Part shown: in pieces, positions 10,146 through 18,546 of the stretch
Layout: each line of letters begins with the position of its first letter
Numbering within the stretch: position 1 is the stretch's first letter
Source: Pyrococcus furiosus DSM 3638
Lineage (GTDB): Archaea; Methanobacteriota_B; Thermococci; Thermococcales; Thermococcaceae
NCBI RefSeq assembly: GCF_000007305.1
Contig: NC_003413.1
Coordinates: 1,844,257 to 1,908,256, forward strand
Length of the DNA: 64,000 nt
Direction of reading: 5' to 3'
Program-made: the position numbers and the translations under genes
The notes under the pieces: generated by a model
The model's database searches: none
What the model saw: only the letters and a program-made list of their open reading frames with translations
Told to the model about the DNA's origin: nothing

Positions 10146-11636
10146 ATGATTAAGGTTGCGATAATTGGAGCGGGAATAACGGGAGCTAGTATAGCAAGAG
10201 TTCTAAGCAGATATGAAAACCTCGAGGTTCATCTAATAGACAAAAATCCCGACGTTGGTTGGGGTGTTAGTAAAGCAAACACAGCTTTAATTCATGGTGG
10301 ATACGATGACGATCCAGATAAATACCCAATGAGGGCAAAGCTCTGTGTAAGGGGAAATAGACTCTGGCATAGATGGGTTAAGGAACTAGAAATACCCCAC
10401 ATATGGAATGGTGCCCTTGTTGTGGCATTGGAGGAGGAAGATTTTGACGAACTCGAAAAGCTTCTCGAGAGGGGTATAAGAAATGGAGTCCCCGAGATGA
10501 GAATCGTTGACAGAGAAGAGCTGTTTCATTTGGAGCCAGGGTTGAATCCAGAGGCAAAAGGAGCACTTTGGATACCAACGGTAGGTCAGATTGGCCCTAT
10601 TCCTGCGGTAATAGCTATAGTTGAGAATGCCGTTGCCAATGGAGTCAAGATCCATCTCAACACCAAAGTTAAAGGAATAAAAGTGCAGAACGGGGAGGTA
10701 AAAGGAGTTGAGACAAACAACGGATTCATTGAGGCAGATGTTATAATAAATGCCGCCGGACTTTATGCAGATGAAATTTCTAGAATGGTTGGACTCGATT
10801 ACTTCACTATTCATCCCAGGAAGGGTGAGTACTGGATATTTGACGATACCGTCCCAGGACCTAGGAGAGTTCTTTTCCCAACACCGACTCCAATTAGTAA
10901 GGGAATTGTAGTTACAACAGAGATAAGCGGTCATCTAATGATTGGGCCCAATGCCCAGGACTTGCCACCTGAAGAAAAGGAAAACCTGGCAACTACAAGG
11001 GAAGGACTAGAGGAGGTATGGGAGGGTGCAAAGAAGTTGTGGCCAAACCTTCCTCCAAGGAGCAAGGTAATAAGGACATTTGCAGGGTTAAGACCAGAGC
11101 CCACAGGTGGAGACTTTATAATTAAGGCTGAAGAAGAAGTCTTTGGTTTCATAAACGTTGCTGGAATCCGTTCTCCTGGACTTACTAGTGCCCCAGCAAT
11201 TGCTTATGAAGTTGCAGAGATAATCCAGAGGGATCTCGGTATTAAGCTCATAGAAAAAGAAAAGTGGAACCCATATAGGAAGGATATAACAAGATTCTCA
11301 ATGCTCTCTCCAGAGGAAGCAAACAGATTGATTAGAGAGAACCCTGCTTACGGAAAGATTGTATGCAGGTGTAACCTAGTAACTGAAGGTGAGATTCTAG
11401 AGGCAATAGAGAGAATGAAGTTCATAGGCGTTAAAATTCCAAGCATAGACTCAATAAAGTTTAGGACTAAAGCTACCTCAGGAACCTGCCAGGGAAGCTT
11501 TTGTAGGGTTAGGATAATTCAACTTCTCTCAAAGGCATACAACGTTCCACCCTGGGAAATTACTCTTAAGGGAGAGGGAAGCGAGATTGGTATAGGAGAT
11601 GTTAAGGCATTGCTAAGAGGTGAGAACAGTGCTTGA
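10146..11636 (+). CDS. FAD-dependent glycerol-3-phosphate dehydrogenase, GlpA-like
   Basis: Oxidises glycerol 3-phosphate to dihydroxyacetone phosphate. An N-terminal FAD fold (VAIIGAGITGASIARVL) is followed by a DAO-type oxidoreductase domain with GLRPEPTGGDF and GIRSPGLTSAP near residues 310-345. The C-terminus (about residues 390-490) is a BFD-like [2Fe-2S] domain with CRC, later CQGSFC. This architecture matches GlpA and related enzymes. The next flavoprotein gene overlaps its end by 8 bases, consistent with a two- or three-subunit complex. There is no membrane segment. Confidence 0.88.
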   Translation: MIKVAIIGAGITGASIARVLSRYENLEVHLIDKNPDVGWGVSKANTALIHGGYDDDPDKYPMRAKLCVRGNRLWHRWVKELEIPHIWNGALVVALEEEDFDELEKLLERGIRNGVPEMRIVDREELFHLEPGLNPEAKGALWIPTVGQIGPIPAVIAIVENAVANGVKIHLNTKVKGIKVQNGEVKGVETNNGFIEADVIINAAGLYADEISRMVGLDYFTIHPRKGEYWIFDDTVPGPRRVLFPTPTPISKGIVVTTEISGHLMIGPNAQDLPPEEKENLATTREGLEEVWEGAKKLWPNLPPRSKVIRTFAGLRPEPTGGDFIIKAEEEVFGFINVAGIRSPGLTSAPAIAYEVAEIIQRDLGIKLIEKEKWNPYRKDITRFSMLSPEEANRLIRENPAYGKIVCRCNLVTEGEILEAIERMKFIGVKIPSIDSIKFRTKATSGTCQGSFCRVRIIQLLSKAYNVPPWEITLKGEGSEIGIGDVKALLRGENSA

Positions 11637-12870
11637 GAGTTATGACGTCGTTGTCATTGGAGGAGGACCAGCTGGAATGGGTGCAGCAATTAAGGCCAAA
11701 GAGCTTGGCCTGAAGGTATTATTGCTCGATGACAACGATTTCCTGGGAGGAATTCTACCCCAGTGTATTCACCCAGGCTTTGGGCTTCACTACTTTAAAG
11801 AGGAATTAACTGGGCCAGAGTTCGCATACAGGCTGATAAACAAGTTAGATGGGGTGGAAGTAAAGACTTCTGCAAGAGTCATTGAGATTCAGAATTATTC
11901 TGACCTGGAAAAGTTTGTGACATATGTATCTCCCGAAGGTGTGAAAAAAGTTGCCACAAAGACTATTATCTATGCAGCGGGTGCTAGAGAAAGGCATGCG
12001 TTCGAAATAGGAATCGTTGGAGATAGGGTTGCTGGAATTTACACGGCTGGAGAGGCTCAGGCCCTCATGGATCTATATGGCATACTCCCTGGGAGGGACA
12101 TAGTCATAGTTGGCTCTGGTGATGTGGGACTAATAATGGCCCGTAGATTTGCGCTTGAAGGATGCAATGTAAAAGCTGTAATCGAGCTAATGCCCTACCC
12201 AGGAGGACTTGCAAGAAATTTAATGATCCTAAAGGATTTCAACATCCCACTATACCTAAGCCATAAGGTAGTGGAAGTGAGGGGGAGAAAGAGAGTAGAG
12301 AAAGTAAAAGTGGTCAAGGTAGATGAAAATCTAAGGGAAATCCCAGGGAGTGAGTTTTGGATCGAAGCAGACACCCTAATAATTTCTGCGGGACTTATTC
12401 CAAACGTTAAACTTCTCCAGGAGATTGGAGTTAGGATAGATCCAGCAACTGGAGGACCAGTGGTTAATGACAGGCTCGAAACTTCCGTTCCTGGGATATT
12501 CGTGGCAGGAAATTCTCTGCTAATAAACGATTTAGTTGATTACGTTGTAGAACAGGGTGAAACAGCTGCCGAGGGCGCTAAAGAGTTTATAGAAAACGGG
12601 GGGATAAAGAGTACGAGATGGATAAAACTAGTTAAAGGAGAGAACGTTAGACTTGTAGCTCCTCACTACCTCAGCGGAGAGAGGGATGTGTGGATTTATG
12701 CAAGAGTTCAGAGACCCATAGAAGATGTAACTCTAGAATTCCCTGAAATAGGGAAGAAACTTCGTCTCCCAGTAGTTAAACCATCAGAAATGCTCAGAAT
12801 AAAGCTTAGGGGGGAGGAGATTAGAAAGGCCAAGGAAAAAATAACGATGCAGGTGGTAAAGAATGAGTGA
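11629..12870 (+). CDS. NAD(P)/FAD-dependent oxidoreductase, partner of GlpA-like subunit
   Basis: A pyridine-nucleotide-disulfide-oxidoreductase-like flavoprotein: N-terminal dinucleotide motif VVVIGGGPAGMGAA, second one IVIVGSGDVGLIMARR near residue 165, and ETSVPGIFVAGN near residue 290. It lacks the CxxxxC redox-active pair of thioredoxin reductases, having a GGILPQCIHPGFG stretch instead. It probably accepts electrons from the GlpA-like subunit. I take GTG 11629 as start because GAGGTGAG sits just upstream; an in-frame GTG at 11620 lies inside that site. It overlaps the gene before by 8 bases and the gene after by 8 bases. Confidence 0.82.
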   Translation: MLESYDVVVIGGGPAGMGAAIKAKELGLKVLLLDDNDFLGGILPQCIHPGFGLHYFKEELTGPEFAYRLINKLDGVEVKTSARVIEIQNYSDLEKFVTYVSPEGVKKVATKTIIYAAGARERHAFEIGIVGDRVAGIYTAGEAQALMDLYGILPGRDIVIVGSGDVGLIMARRFALEGCNVKAVIELMPYPGGLARNLMILKDFNIPLYLSHKVVEVRGRKRVEKVKVVKVDENLREIPGSEFWIEADTLIISAGLIPNVKLLQEIGVRIDPATGGPVVNDRLETSVPGIFVAGNSLLINDLVDYVVEQGETAAEGAKEFIENGGIKSTRWIKLVKGENVRLVAPHYLSGERDVWIYARVQRPIEDVTLEFPEIGKKLRLPVVKPSEMLRIKLRGEEIRKAKEKITMQVVKNE

Positions 12871-13213
12871 AGTTTATAGGCTCACTTGCATTGTCTGCCC
12901 CCTTAGTTGCTCTATTGAAGTTGAAATTGAAGCCGGGAAGATAAAGGATATAAAGGGCTACACATGTCCCAGGGGAAAAGAGTGGGCCATTGAAGAAATA
13001 AGGGCTCCAAAGAGAGTTGTCATGAGCGTGATTCCAGTTGAAGGAGGAAAATTGCCTACCGTAAGTGTTAAAACGGAAAAGCCAATACCAAAAGATAAGA
13101 TCCCCGAGCTCATGAAGATGCTCGCCAAGTTAAAGCTCAAAGCTCCAGTAAAAGTTGGCCAGGTTGTTGGAGAATTTGAAGGAGTGAAGATAATAGCCAC
13201 CAGAGAAGCCTAA
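12863..13213 (+). CDS. DUF1667-type small Cys protein of the glycerol operon
   Basis: 116 residues. The N-terminus holds CIVCPLSC and a later CPRG, four Cys that could bind a metal or Fe-S cluster; the C-terminal part is an alpha/beta segment with KLPTVSVKTEKPIPK. Proteins of this kind (DUF1667) are commonly encoded after GlpA/GlpB-like flavoproteins, and here the start overlaps the preceding gene by 8 bases. I infer a third subunit of the G3P dehydrogenase complex, perhaps for electron transfer; this is not shown by the sequence alone. Confidence 0.8.
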   Translation: MSEVYRLTCIVCPLSCSIEVEIEAGKIKDIKGYTCPRGKEWAIEEIRAPKRVVMSVIPVEGGKLPTVSVKTEKPIPKDKIPELMKMLAKLKLKAPVKVGQVVGEFEGVKIIATREA

Positions 13214-13214
13214 A

Positions 13215-13225
13215 CATTTATAAAC
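13215..13225 (+). promoter_or_regulatory. TATA box of the L37Ae operon
   Basis: CATTTATAAAC about 50 bases upstream of the L37Ae start fits an archaeal TATA box. It lies directly after the stop codon of the glycerol operon's last gene, so the ribosomal operon has its own promoter. Confidence 0.55.
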
Positions 13226-13275
13226 TACTTCAGATTTAACCCCCTTCAGCTCACGATGATTTAGAGGTGATGCTC

Positions 13276-13527
13276 ATGAGCGGAACCAAAAAGGTTGGTT
13301 CAGCCGGTAGGTTTGGTGCAAGGTACGGTCTCAAGATTAGAAGAAGAGTTGCAGCAGTAGAGGCAAAGATGAGACAGAAACACACCTGCCCAGTCTGTGG
13401 AAGAAAAGCGGTGAAGAGAATTAGCACTGGAATATGGCAGTGCCAGAAGTGTGGAGCTACATTTGCCGGTGGAGCTTACCTCCCAGTTACCCCTGCCGGA
13501 AAGGCCGTTAGAAGGATAACGGAGTGA
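13276..13527 (+). CDS. rpl37ae: 50S ribosomal protein L37Ae (eL43)
   Basis: 83-residue large-subunit protein with a C4 zinc ribbon (CPVCG and CQKCG, about 20 residues apart) and the usual [11 protein letters not shown]-terminal stretch. ATG 13276 is preferred over in-frame upstream GTG/ATG codons because GAGGTGAT lies at the right distance. Rpo12 follows after 7 bases, and a Brix-protein, Pcc1 and EF-2 lie downstream on the same strand. Confidence 0.96.
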
Positions 13528-13534
13528 ATGTAAT

Positions 13535-13684
13535 ATGGTTGAGGCCGTGTATAGATGTTTTAAGTGTGGTAGGGAGGTTAAGCTAGACCTTTCCATAACA
13601 AGGGATCTCCGTTGTCCATATTGTGGTAGCAAGATTCTATACAAGCCAAGACCCAAGGTTCCAAGAAGGGTAAAGGCCATTTAG
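13535..13684 (+). CDS. rpo12: DNA-directed RNA polymerase subunit Rpo12 (RpoP)
   Basis: 49 residues beginning MVEAVYRCFKCGREV with a zinc ribbon (CFKCG ... CPYCG) and a basic C-terminus (KPRPKVPRRVKAI). This is the small polymerase subunit P, homologous to eukaryotic Rpb12. It follows L37Ae by 7 bases, a common archaeal arrangement. The gene is only 150 bases, but the zinc ribbon and context make it certain. Confidence 0.95.
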   Translation: MVEAVYRCFKCGREVKLDLSITRDLRCPYCGSKILYKPRPKVPRRVKAI

Positions 13685-13730
13685 CTAACATTTTTAACCT
13701 TTTCTTTTAAACTTCCTAAGGGTAGCACCT

Positions 13731-14402
13731 ATGATGCTGATAACTACTTCACATAGGCCTACCAGAAGAACTAGAAGTTTTGGTCATGATTTAGAGAGAG
13801 TATTCCCCAATTCTCTTTACTTGACTAGGGGGAAGAAGACCATCCAAGAGCTTCTCATGGAAGCTTATGACAGGGGATATGAGAGGCTTCTCATATTAAA
13901 CGTTTGGAAGGGGAACCCCCTCAAAATGACATTCATAAAAGTCCACCCCGAGGATTGGGGTTATTTGGGATATTTGTATCTTCATGGTATAAAGTTGCAG
14001 AGGGAGATGGGATTTAAGGGGCTCAATCCAATAAGAGAGGATATGCCTTTAGTTGTTACGACTGCCAAAAGGGTTGGGTGGGATCACATTGCATTTGCCC
14101 AAGTTTTTGCTGAACTAACCACTGGAAAGTTTGTTCCCAGGGGAGATAAGAGCTTGACATACATAGCGGATAAATACGATACAGATGTAATTGCGGTTAT
14201 TGAAAGGCATCCTAGAGGAATGGTTATAAACTTCTATAGGCTTGATGTTACAAAAGACAGGCCGGTTGGACCTCTAATCAACGTAAAGATATGGATCATG
14301 GAAGATGGTAGAAGATGGGACTACAAAGAGGCCCTAGGAATTAAGGTTCCACGGAGGGAAAAGGGTGAAGGCCAAGAGAGTTCAAGCGAAAATCGAGATT
14401 GA
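13731..14402 (+). CDS. Brix-domain rRNA maturation protein
   Basis: A 223-residue protein of the archaeal Imp4/Brix group, thought to act in ribosome assembly or rRNA processing. The N-terminus MLITTSHRPTRRTRSFGHDLERVFPN followed by YLTRGKKTIQELL is the familiar Brix start. Two tandem ATGs (13731, 13734) are possible. It overlaps the Pcc1 gene by 38 bases, so the two are translationally coupled. Confidence 0.88.
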   Translation: MMLITTSHRPTRRTRSFGHDLERVFPNSLYLTRGKKTIQELLMEAYDRGYERLLILNVWKGNPLKMTFIKVHPEDWGYLGYLYLHGIKLQREMGFKGLNPIREDMPLVVTTAKRVGWDHIAFAQVFAELTTGKFVPRGDKSLTYIADKYDTDVIAVIERHPRGMVINFYRLDVTKDRPVGPLINVKIWIMEDGRRWDYKEALGIKVPRREKGEGQESSSENRD

Positions 14403-14613
14403 ATTTCCCTCCGAAGATGTTGCTAAAGTTGTTTATGAAGCTGTTCTTTACGAGCACTTAAGCGTTCCATATAGGAGGAGTGAAATTGATTTCAAGCTGG
14501 AAGGGAAAAAAATAATCCTAGATATAAAGGCCACAGATTCCTCTGCCCTTAGAGGGACGGTCAATTCTTACCTCAGGTGGATAAAGGCAGCAATCGATGT
14601 AATTGAAGTTTAG
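14365..14613 (+). CDS. pcc1: KEOPS complex subunit Pcc1
   Basis: 82-residue protein of the CTAG/Pcc1 family, the dimerising subunit of KEOPS, which makes N6-threonylcarbamoyladenosine in tRNA. The pattern AKIEIEFPSEDVAKVVYEAV ... IILDIKATDSSALRGTVNSYLRW is characteristic. It starts with GTG inside the Brix gene after a GGAGGGAAAAGG stretch. A second Pcc1-like gene occurs at 50318-50569. Confidence 0.9.
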   Translation: MKAKRVQAKIEIEFPSEDVAKVVYEAVLYEHLSVPYRRSEIDFKLEGKKIILDIKATDSSALRGTVNSYLRWIKAAIDVIEV

Positions 14614-14644
14614 AGCTTCAACTTTGAATGAATTCTCTCAACCT

Positions 14645-14660
14645 GGGAAAAGTTTTATAA
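14645..14660 (+). promoter_or_regulatory. BRE/TATA promoter of EF-2
   Basis: GGGAAAA followed by GTTTTATAA lies about 50 bases before the EF-2 start codon, a good BRE plus TATA arrangement for a strongly expressed gene. Confidence 0.6.
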
Positions 14661-14705
14661 CCTAACTTTTTAAGTAAACCCGAGCAAGGTTAGAAGGTGG
14701 TGGAA

Positions 14706-16904
14706 ATGGGTAGGAGAGAGGAAATGATTGCTAAGATCAAGGAGCTCATGCTCCAACCTGAAAGAATCAGGAATATTGGTATAGCGGCTCACATTGACCA
14801 CGGTAAAACTACGTTGAGTGACAACCTACTTGCCGGAGCTGGAATGATAAGTGAAGAGCTGGCAGGAAAGCAACTAGTTCTAGACTTCGACGAGCAAGAG
14901 CAGGCCAGAGGTATTACCATTAACGCGGCAAACGTTTCAATGGTGCACAACTATGAAGGAAAGGACTACCTAATTAACCTCATCGATACTCCAGGACACG
15001 TGGACTTTGGTGGTGACGTTACAAGAGCTATGAGAGCCATTGACGGTGTTATAATCGTCGTTGATGCAGTGGAAGGAGTGATGCCACAGACCGAAACAGT
15101 TGTGAGACAAGCATTGAGAGAATATGTCAAGCCAGTCCTCTTCATAAACAAGGTTGATAGGCTTATCAGAGAGCTTAAGCTAACTCCACAGCAAATGATG
15201 GAAAGGTTCTCCAAGATAATTATGGACGTTAACAGGTTAATCCAGAGATACGCCCCCGAAGAATACAAGAAGAAGTGGATGGTCAGGGTTGAAGATGGTA
15301 GCGTTGCATTCGGTTCAGCTTATTACAACTGGGCCTTAAGCGTTCCATTCATGCAGAGAACTGGAGTTAAGTTCAACGAAATAATTGACCTAACTCTCAA
15401 GGGAGACAACAAGACTCTTAGGCAGAGAGCCCCACTCCACGTTGTAGTACTTGACATGGTCGTTAGGCACCTCCCAAGCCCAATTGAGGCCCAGAAGTAC
15501 AGGATTCCACACCTCTGGCAGGGCGACATAAATAGCAAAATAGGCCAGGCAATGCTCAACTGTGATCCAAAGGGTAAGATGGTAATGGTAATCACCAAGA
15601 TCATCATCGACAAGCACGCTGGAGAAGTTGCCACTGGTAGAGTTTGGAGTGGAACTGTAAGGAGTGGTCAGGAGGTTTACCTAATCAACAGCAAGAGAAA
15701 GGGAAGAATACAGCAGGTCGGTATCTACATGGGTCCAGAGAGAATAAACATGGAGGCCGTTCCAGCTGGAAACATCGTTGCAGTTACTGGACTTAGAGAT
15801 GCAATGGCTGGAGAGACTGTTGCTGAAGAGCAAATCGAGCCATTCGAGGCCCTCCACTACGTGAGCGAGCCTGTAGTTACAGTGGCTATAGAGGCCAAGA
15901 ATGTGAAAGACTTACCAAGGCTCATTGAGGCATTGAGGCAATTAGCCAAAGAAGACCCAACACTTCACGTTAAGATCGATGAAGAGACTGGACAGCACCT
16001 CCTCAGTGGTATGGGTGAGCTCCACCTTGAGGTCAAGCTCTACAAGCTACAGAAGGACTGGGGAATTGAAGTCGACGTTTCAGAACCAATAGTAGTTTAC
16101 AGAGAGAGCATAACCAAGCCAAGCCCAATAGTTGAAGGTAAGTCACCAAACAAGCACAACAGATTCTACGTTGTAGTTGAGCCAATGCCAGACGAGATAT
16201 ACCAGGCAATTAAGGAAGGAATAATACCAGAGGGAAGGGTCAAGGATCCAAAGGCCGTAGCTAAGAAGCTTGCAGAGCTTGGAATGGATTATGACATTGC
16301 AAGGGGTGTAGTTGATATTTACAATGGAAACATGTTCCTCGACAACACAAAGGGTATCCAGTACCTCAATGAAGTTATGGATCTCCTCATAGATGGATTC
16401 CACCAGGCTATGGATGAAGGACCATTGGCCAAAGAGCCAGTAATGAAAGTAATAGTTAGGCTTGTTGATGCTCAAGTTCACGAGGACAACGTACACAGAG
16501 GTCCAGCTCAGATCTATCCAGCAATTAGAACTGCAATTCACTGTGCAATGATGAAGGCAGGCCCAGTCCTCTACGAGCCCTACCAGAAGGTCATTATCAA
16601 CATCCCATACGAGTACATGGGTGCTGTTAGTAGGGAGATATCACAGAGAAGAGGTCAGCTCATTGACATGAGGCAAGAGGGAGAGGTAATGACCATAATT
16701 GCAGAAGCTCCAGTTGCTGAGATGTTTGGATTCGCTGGAGCAATAAGAAGTGCAACAAGCGGTAGAGCCCTATGGAGCACAGAGCACGCAGGATTCAAGA
16801 GAGTTCCAAATGAGCTTGCTCAGCAGATAATCAGGCAGATCAGACAGAGAAAGGGCCTTGACCCCAATCCACCAACAGAAAAAGACGTCTGTCCACTGTT
16901 CTGA
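14706..16904 (+). CDS. fusA: translation elongation factor 2
   Basis: GTPase that drives ribosomal translocation. G1 [10 protein letters not shown] near residue 27, G3 [10 protein letters not shown] near 97, G4 NKVD near 150, and the domain IV stretch [12 protein letters not shown] near 600, whose His in VHRG is the diphthamide site. 732 residues from ATG 14706, which follows AGGTGGTGG; the upstream in-frame GTGs are part of that ribosome binding site. Codon use and context suggest high expression. Confidence 0.98.
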   Translation: MGRREEMIAKIKELMLQPERIRNIGIAAHIDHGKTTLSDNLLAGAGMISEELAGKQLVLDFDEQEQARGITINAANVSMVHNYEGKDYLINLIDTPGHVDFGGDVTRAMRAIDGVIIVVDAVEGVMPQTETVVRQALREYVKPVLFINKVDRLIRELKLTPQQMMERFSKIIMDVNRLIQRYAPEEYKKKWMVRVEDGSVAFGSAYYNWALSVPFMQRTGVKFNEIIDLTLKGDNKTLRQRAPLHVVVLDMVVRHLPSPIEAQKYRIPHLWQGDINSKIGQAMLNCDPKGKMVMVITKIIIDKHAGEVATGRVWSGTVRSGQEVYLINSKRKGRIQQVGIYMGPERINMEAVPAGNIVAVTGLRDAMAGETVAEEQIEPFEALHYVSEPVVTVAIEAKNVKDLPRLIEALRQLAKEDPTLHVKIDEETGQHLLSGMGELHLEVKLYKLQKDWGIEVDVSEPIVVYRESITKPSPIVEGKSPNKHNRFYVVVEPMPDEIYQAIKEGIIPEGRVKDPKAVAKKLAELGMDYDIARGVVDIYNGNMFLDNTKGIQYLNEVMDLLIDGFHQAMDEGPLAKEPVMKVIVRLVDAQVHEDNVHRGPAQIYPAIRTAIHCAMMKAGPVLYEPYQKVIINIPYEYMGAVSREISQRRGQLIDMRQEGEVMTIIAEAPVAEMFGFAGAIRSATSGRALWSTEHAGFKRVPNELAQQIIRQIRQRKGLDPNPPTEKDVCPLF

Positions 16905-16967
16905 TTTCCTCTCTTTTCAAAAAATTTTTATTTTCTGGACTTTGGTCTATATTTGGTGATGAGATTA

Positions 16968-17771
16968 ATGATTAGAGAGTTCTTTCAGAAATATTTTATT
17001 GACCCAATTAAGTATAATACTGGATATAACCCAGTTAACACGCTTGTCTATGCCATAATCTTGGGGATTGCAACTTTACTTGTATATAAAGTTCTAAAGA
17101 GGCTTAAAATTGAGATAAACAACGCATTCTTCAGAGCGCTAATTCCTTACATGATTTTTGGAGCGTTCACAAGAGCCTTAACAGATGCTGGAGTTTTTCC
17201 GAGAACTTATCTCACTGTTTCCCCTGGGATATACTTCCTGGTCTTTGTAATAGCATTTTCTGCCCTTTTAGTCTCACATAAATTCGCCAAAGATTGGAGG
17301 GGAGTTTTCTTATGGTTTGGATGGGGTTTAGTTATGGTAGATCTCGCTGCAATGTCTGCTAACATTTCCAAAATAAATTTTGATTTCGCTGTCTTAAAGT
17401 ACTTCATTCCCTTCCTAATTCTTGCCGAACTTGTGGTCTTTCTCTTGTCAAAGAAAGTTAGTTTAGTTAGAGAGAACTCATACCTATTCTATGCCCACTT
17501 CTATGACGCAACCACCACCTTTGTGGGAGTAGACTTTATGGGCTACTGGGAGCAACATGTTCTCCCTAGGTTGCTAATTGGATTAACTGGGACTGCAGCA
17601 GTTATGTATGTATTAAAGTTCATAATCCTCTTCGCCGCAGTATGGCTACTTAAAGAACTCGAAAAGGAAGGGGAAGAGAAGGAGCTCTTGGACTTTATAA
17701 AAATGGTAATCTTTATACTGGGCTTTGCCCCAGGAACCAGGAATTTATTAAGAATGTTAATGGGGGTTTAA
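16968..17771 (+). CDS. DUF63-family integral membrane protein
   Basis: About 267 residues with seven or eight hydrophobic segments and the segments NPVNTLVYAIILG, ALTDAGVFP, PGIYF and HFYDATTTFVGVDF that mark archaeal DUF63 membrane proteins. Function is unknown; the conserved polar residues inside membrane segments suggest a channel or membrane enzyme. The start at ATG 16968 is chosen since GGTGATGA lies 7 bases upstream. The next gene starts 2 bases after its stop, so it is co-transcribed with the IMPase/FBPase. Confidence 0.75.
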   Translation: MIREFFQKYFIDPIKYNTGYNPVNTLVYAIILGIATLLVYKVLKRLKIEINNAFFRALIPYMIFGAFTRALTDAGVFPRTYLTVSPGIYFLVFVIAFSALLVSHKFAKDWRGVFLWFGWGLVMVDLAAMSANISKINFDFAVLKYFIPFLILAELVVFLLSKKVSLVRENSYLFYAHFYDATTTFVGVDFMGYWEQHVLPRLLIGLTGTAAVMYVLKFIILFAAVWLLKELEKEGEEKELLDFIKMVIFILGFAPGTRNLLRMLMGV

Positions 17772-17773
17772 AA

Positions 17774-18538
17774 ATGAAGCTTAAGTTCTGGAGGGAAGTA
17801 GCCATTGACATAATCTCAGATTTCGAAACTACAATAATGCCTTTCTTTGGAAACCCTGATGGGGGAAAGCTCGTAAAGATAAGCCCCAGTGGAGATGAGA
17901 CAAAGCTGGTTGATAAGCTCGCCGAGGATTTAATACTTTCAAGAATCACAGAGCTTGGAGTCAACGTTGTGAGCGAGGAAGTTGGTGTTATTGATAACGA
18001 GAGTGAATACACCGTTATAGTAGACCCACTAGATGGTTCATATAACTTCATTGCTGGAATTCCTTTTTTTGCTTTGAGTCTAGCAGTATTTAAAAAAGAT
18101 AAGCCAATATATGCAATTATCTATGAACCTATGACAGAGAGATTCTTTGAGGGAATCCCAGGAGAGGGAGCTTTTTTAAATGGAAAAAGAATAAAGGTAA
18201 GAAAAACCCCGGACGAGAAGCCATCAATAAGCTTTTATTCTCGAGGTAAAGGCCATGAAATCGTTAAACATGTAAAGAGAACTAGAACCTTAGGGGCAAT
18301 CGCTCTAGAATTGGCATACCTAGCTATGGGTGCATTAGATGGAGTAGTTGATGTGAGGAAATACGTAAGGCCAACGGACATAGCTGCTGGAACGATAATT
18401 GCAAAAGAGGCAGGAGCCCTTATTAAGGACTCCGCGGGAAAGGATATAGATATTTCATTTAATGCAACTGATAGGCTTGATGTGATAGCCGTGAACAGCG
18501 AAGAGTTGCTAAAAACAATTTTAAGCTTACTGGAGTAG
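17774..18538 (+). CDS. inositol monophosphatase / fructose-1,6-bisphosphatase family phosphatase
   Basis: 254-residue Mg-dependent phosphatase. The signature VDPLDGSYNFIAGIP (about residue 78) binds the metals, with VVSEEVG upstream and RPTDIAAGTIIAKEAG near residue 198. Archaeal members act on inositol-1-phosphate, and often on fructose-1,6-bisphosphate and NADP as well. It lies between DUF63 (2 bases) and hef (8 bases). Confidence 0.9.
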   Translation: MKLKFWREVAIDIISDFETTIMPFFGNPDGGKLVKISPSGDETKLVDKLAEDLILSRITELGVNVVSEEVGVIDNESEYTVIVDPLDGSYNFIAGIPFFALSLAVFKKDKPIYAIIYEPMTERFFEGIPGEGAFLNGKRIKVRKTPDEKPSISFYSRGKGHEIVKHVKRTRTLGAIALELAYLAMGALDGVVDVRKYVRPTDIAAGTIIAKEAGALIKDSAGKDIDISFNATDRLDVIAVNSEELLKTILSLLE

Positions 18539-18546
18539 ATAGTGTG

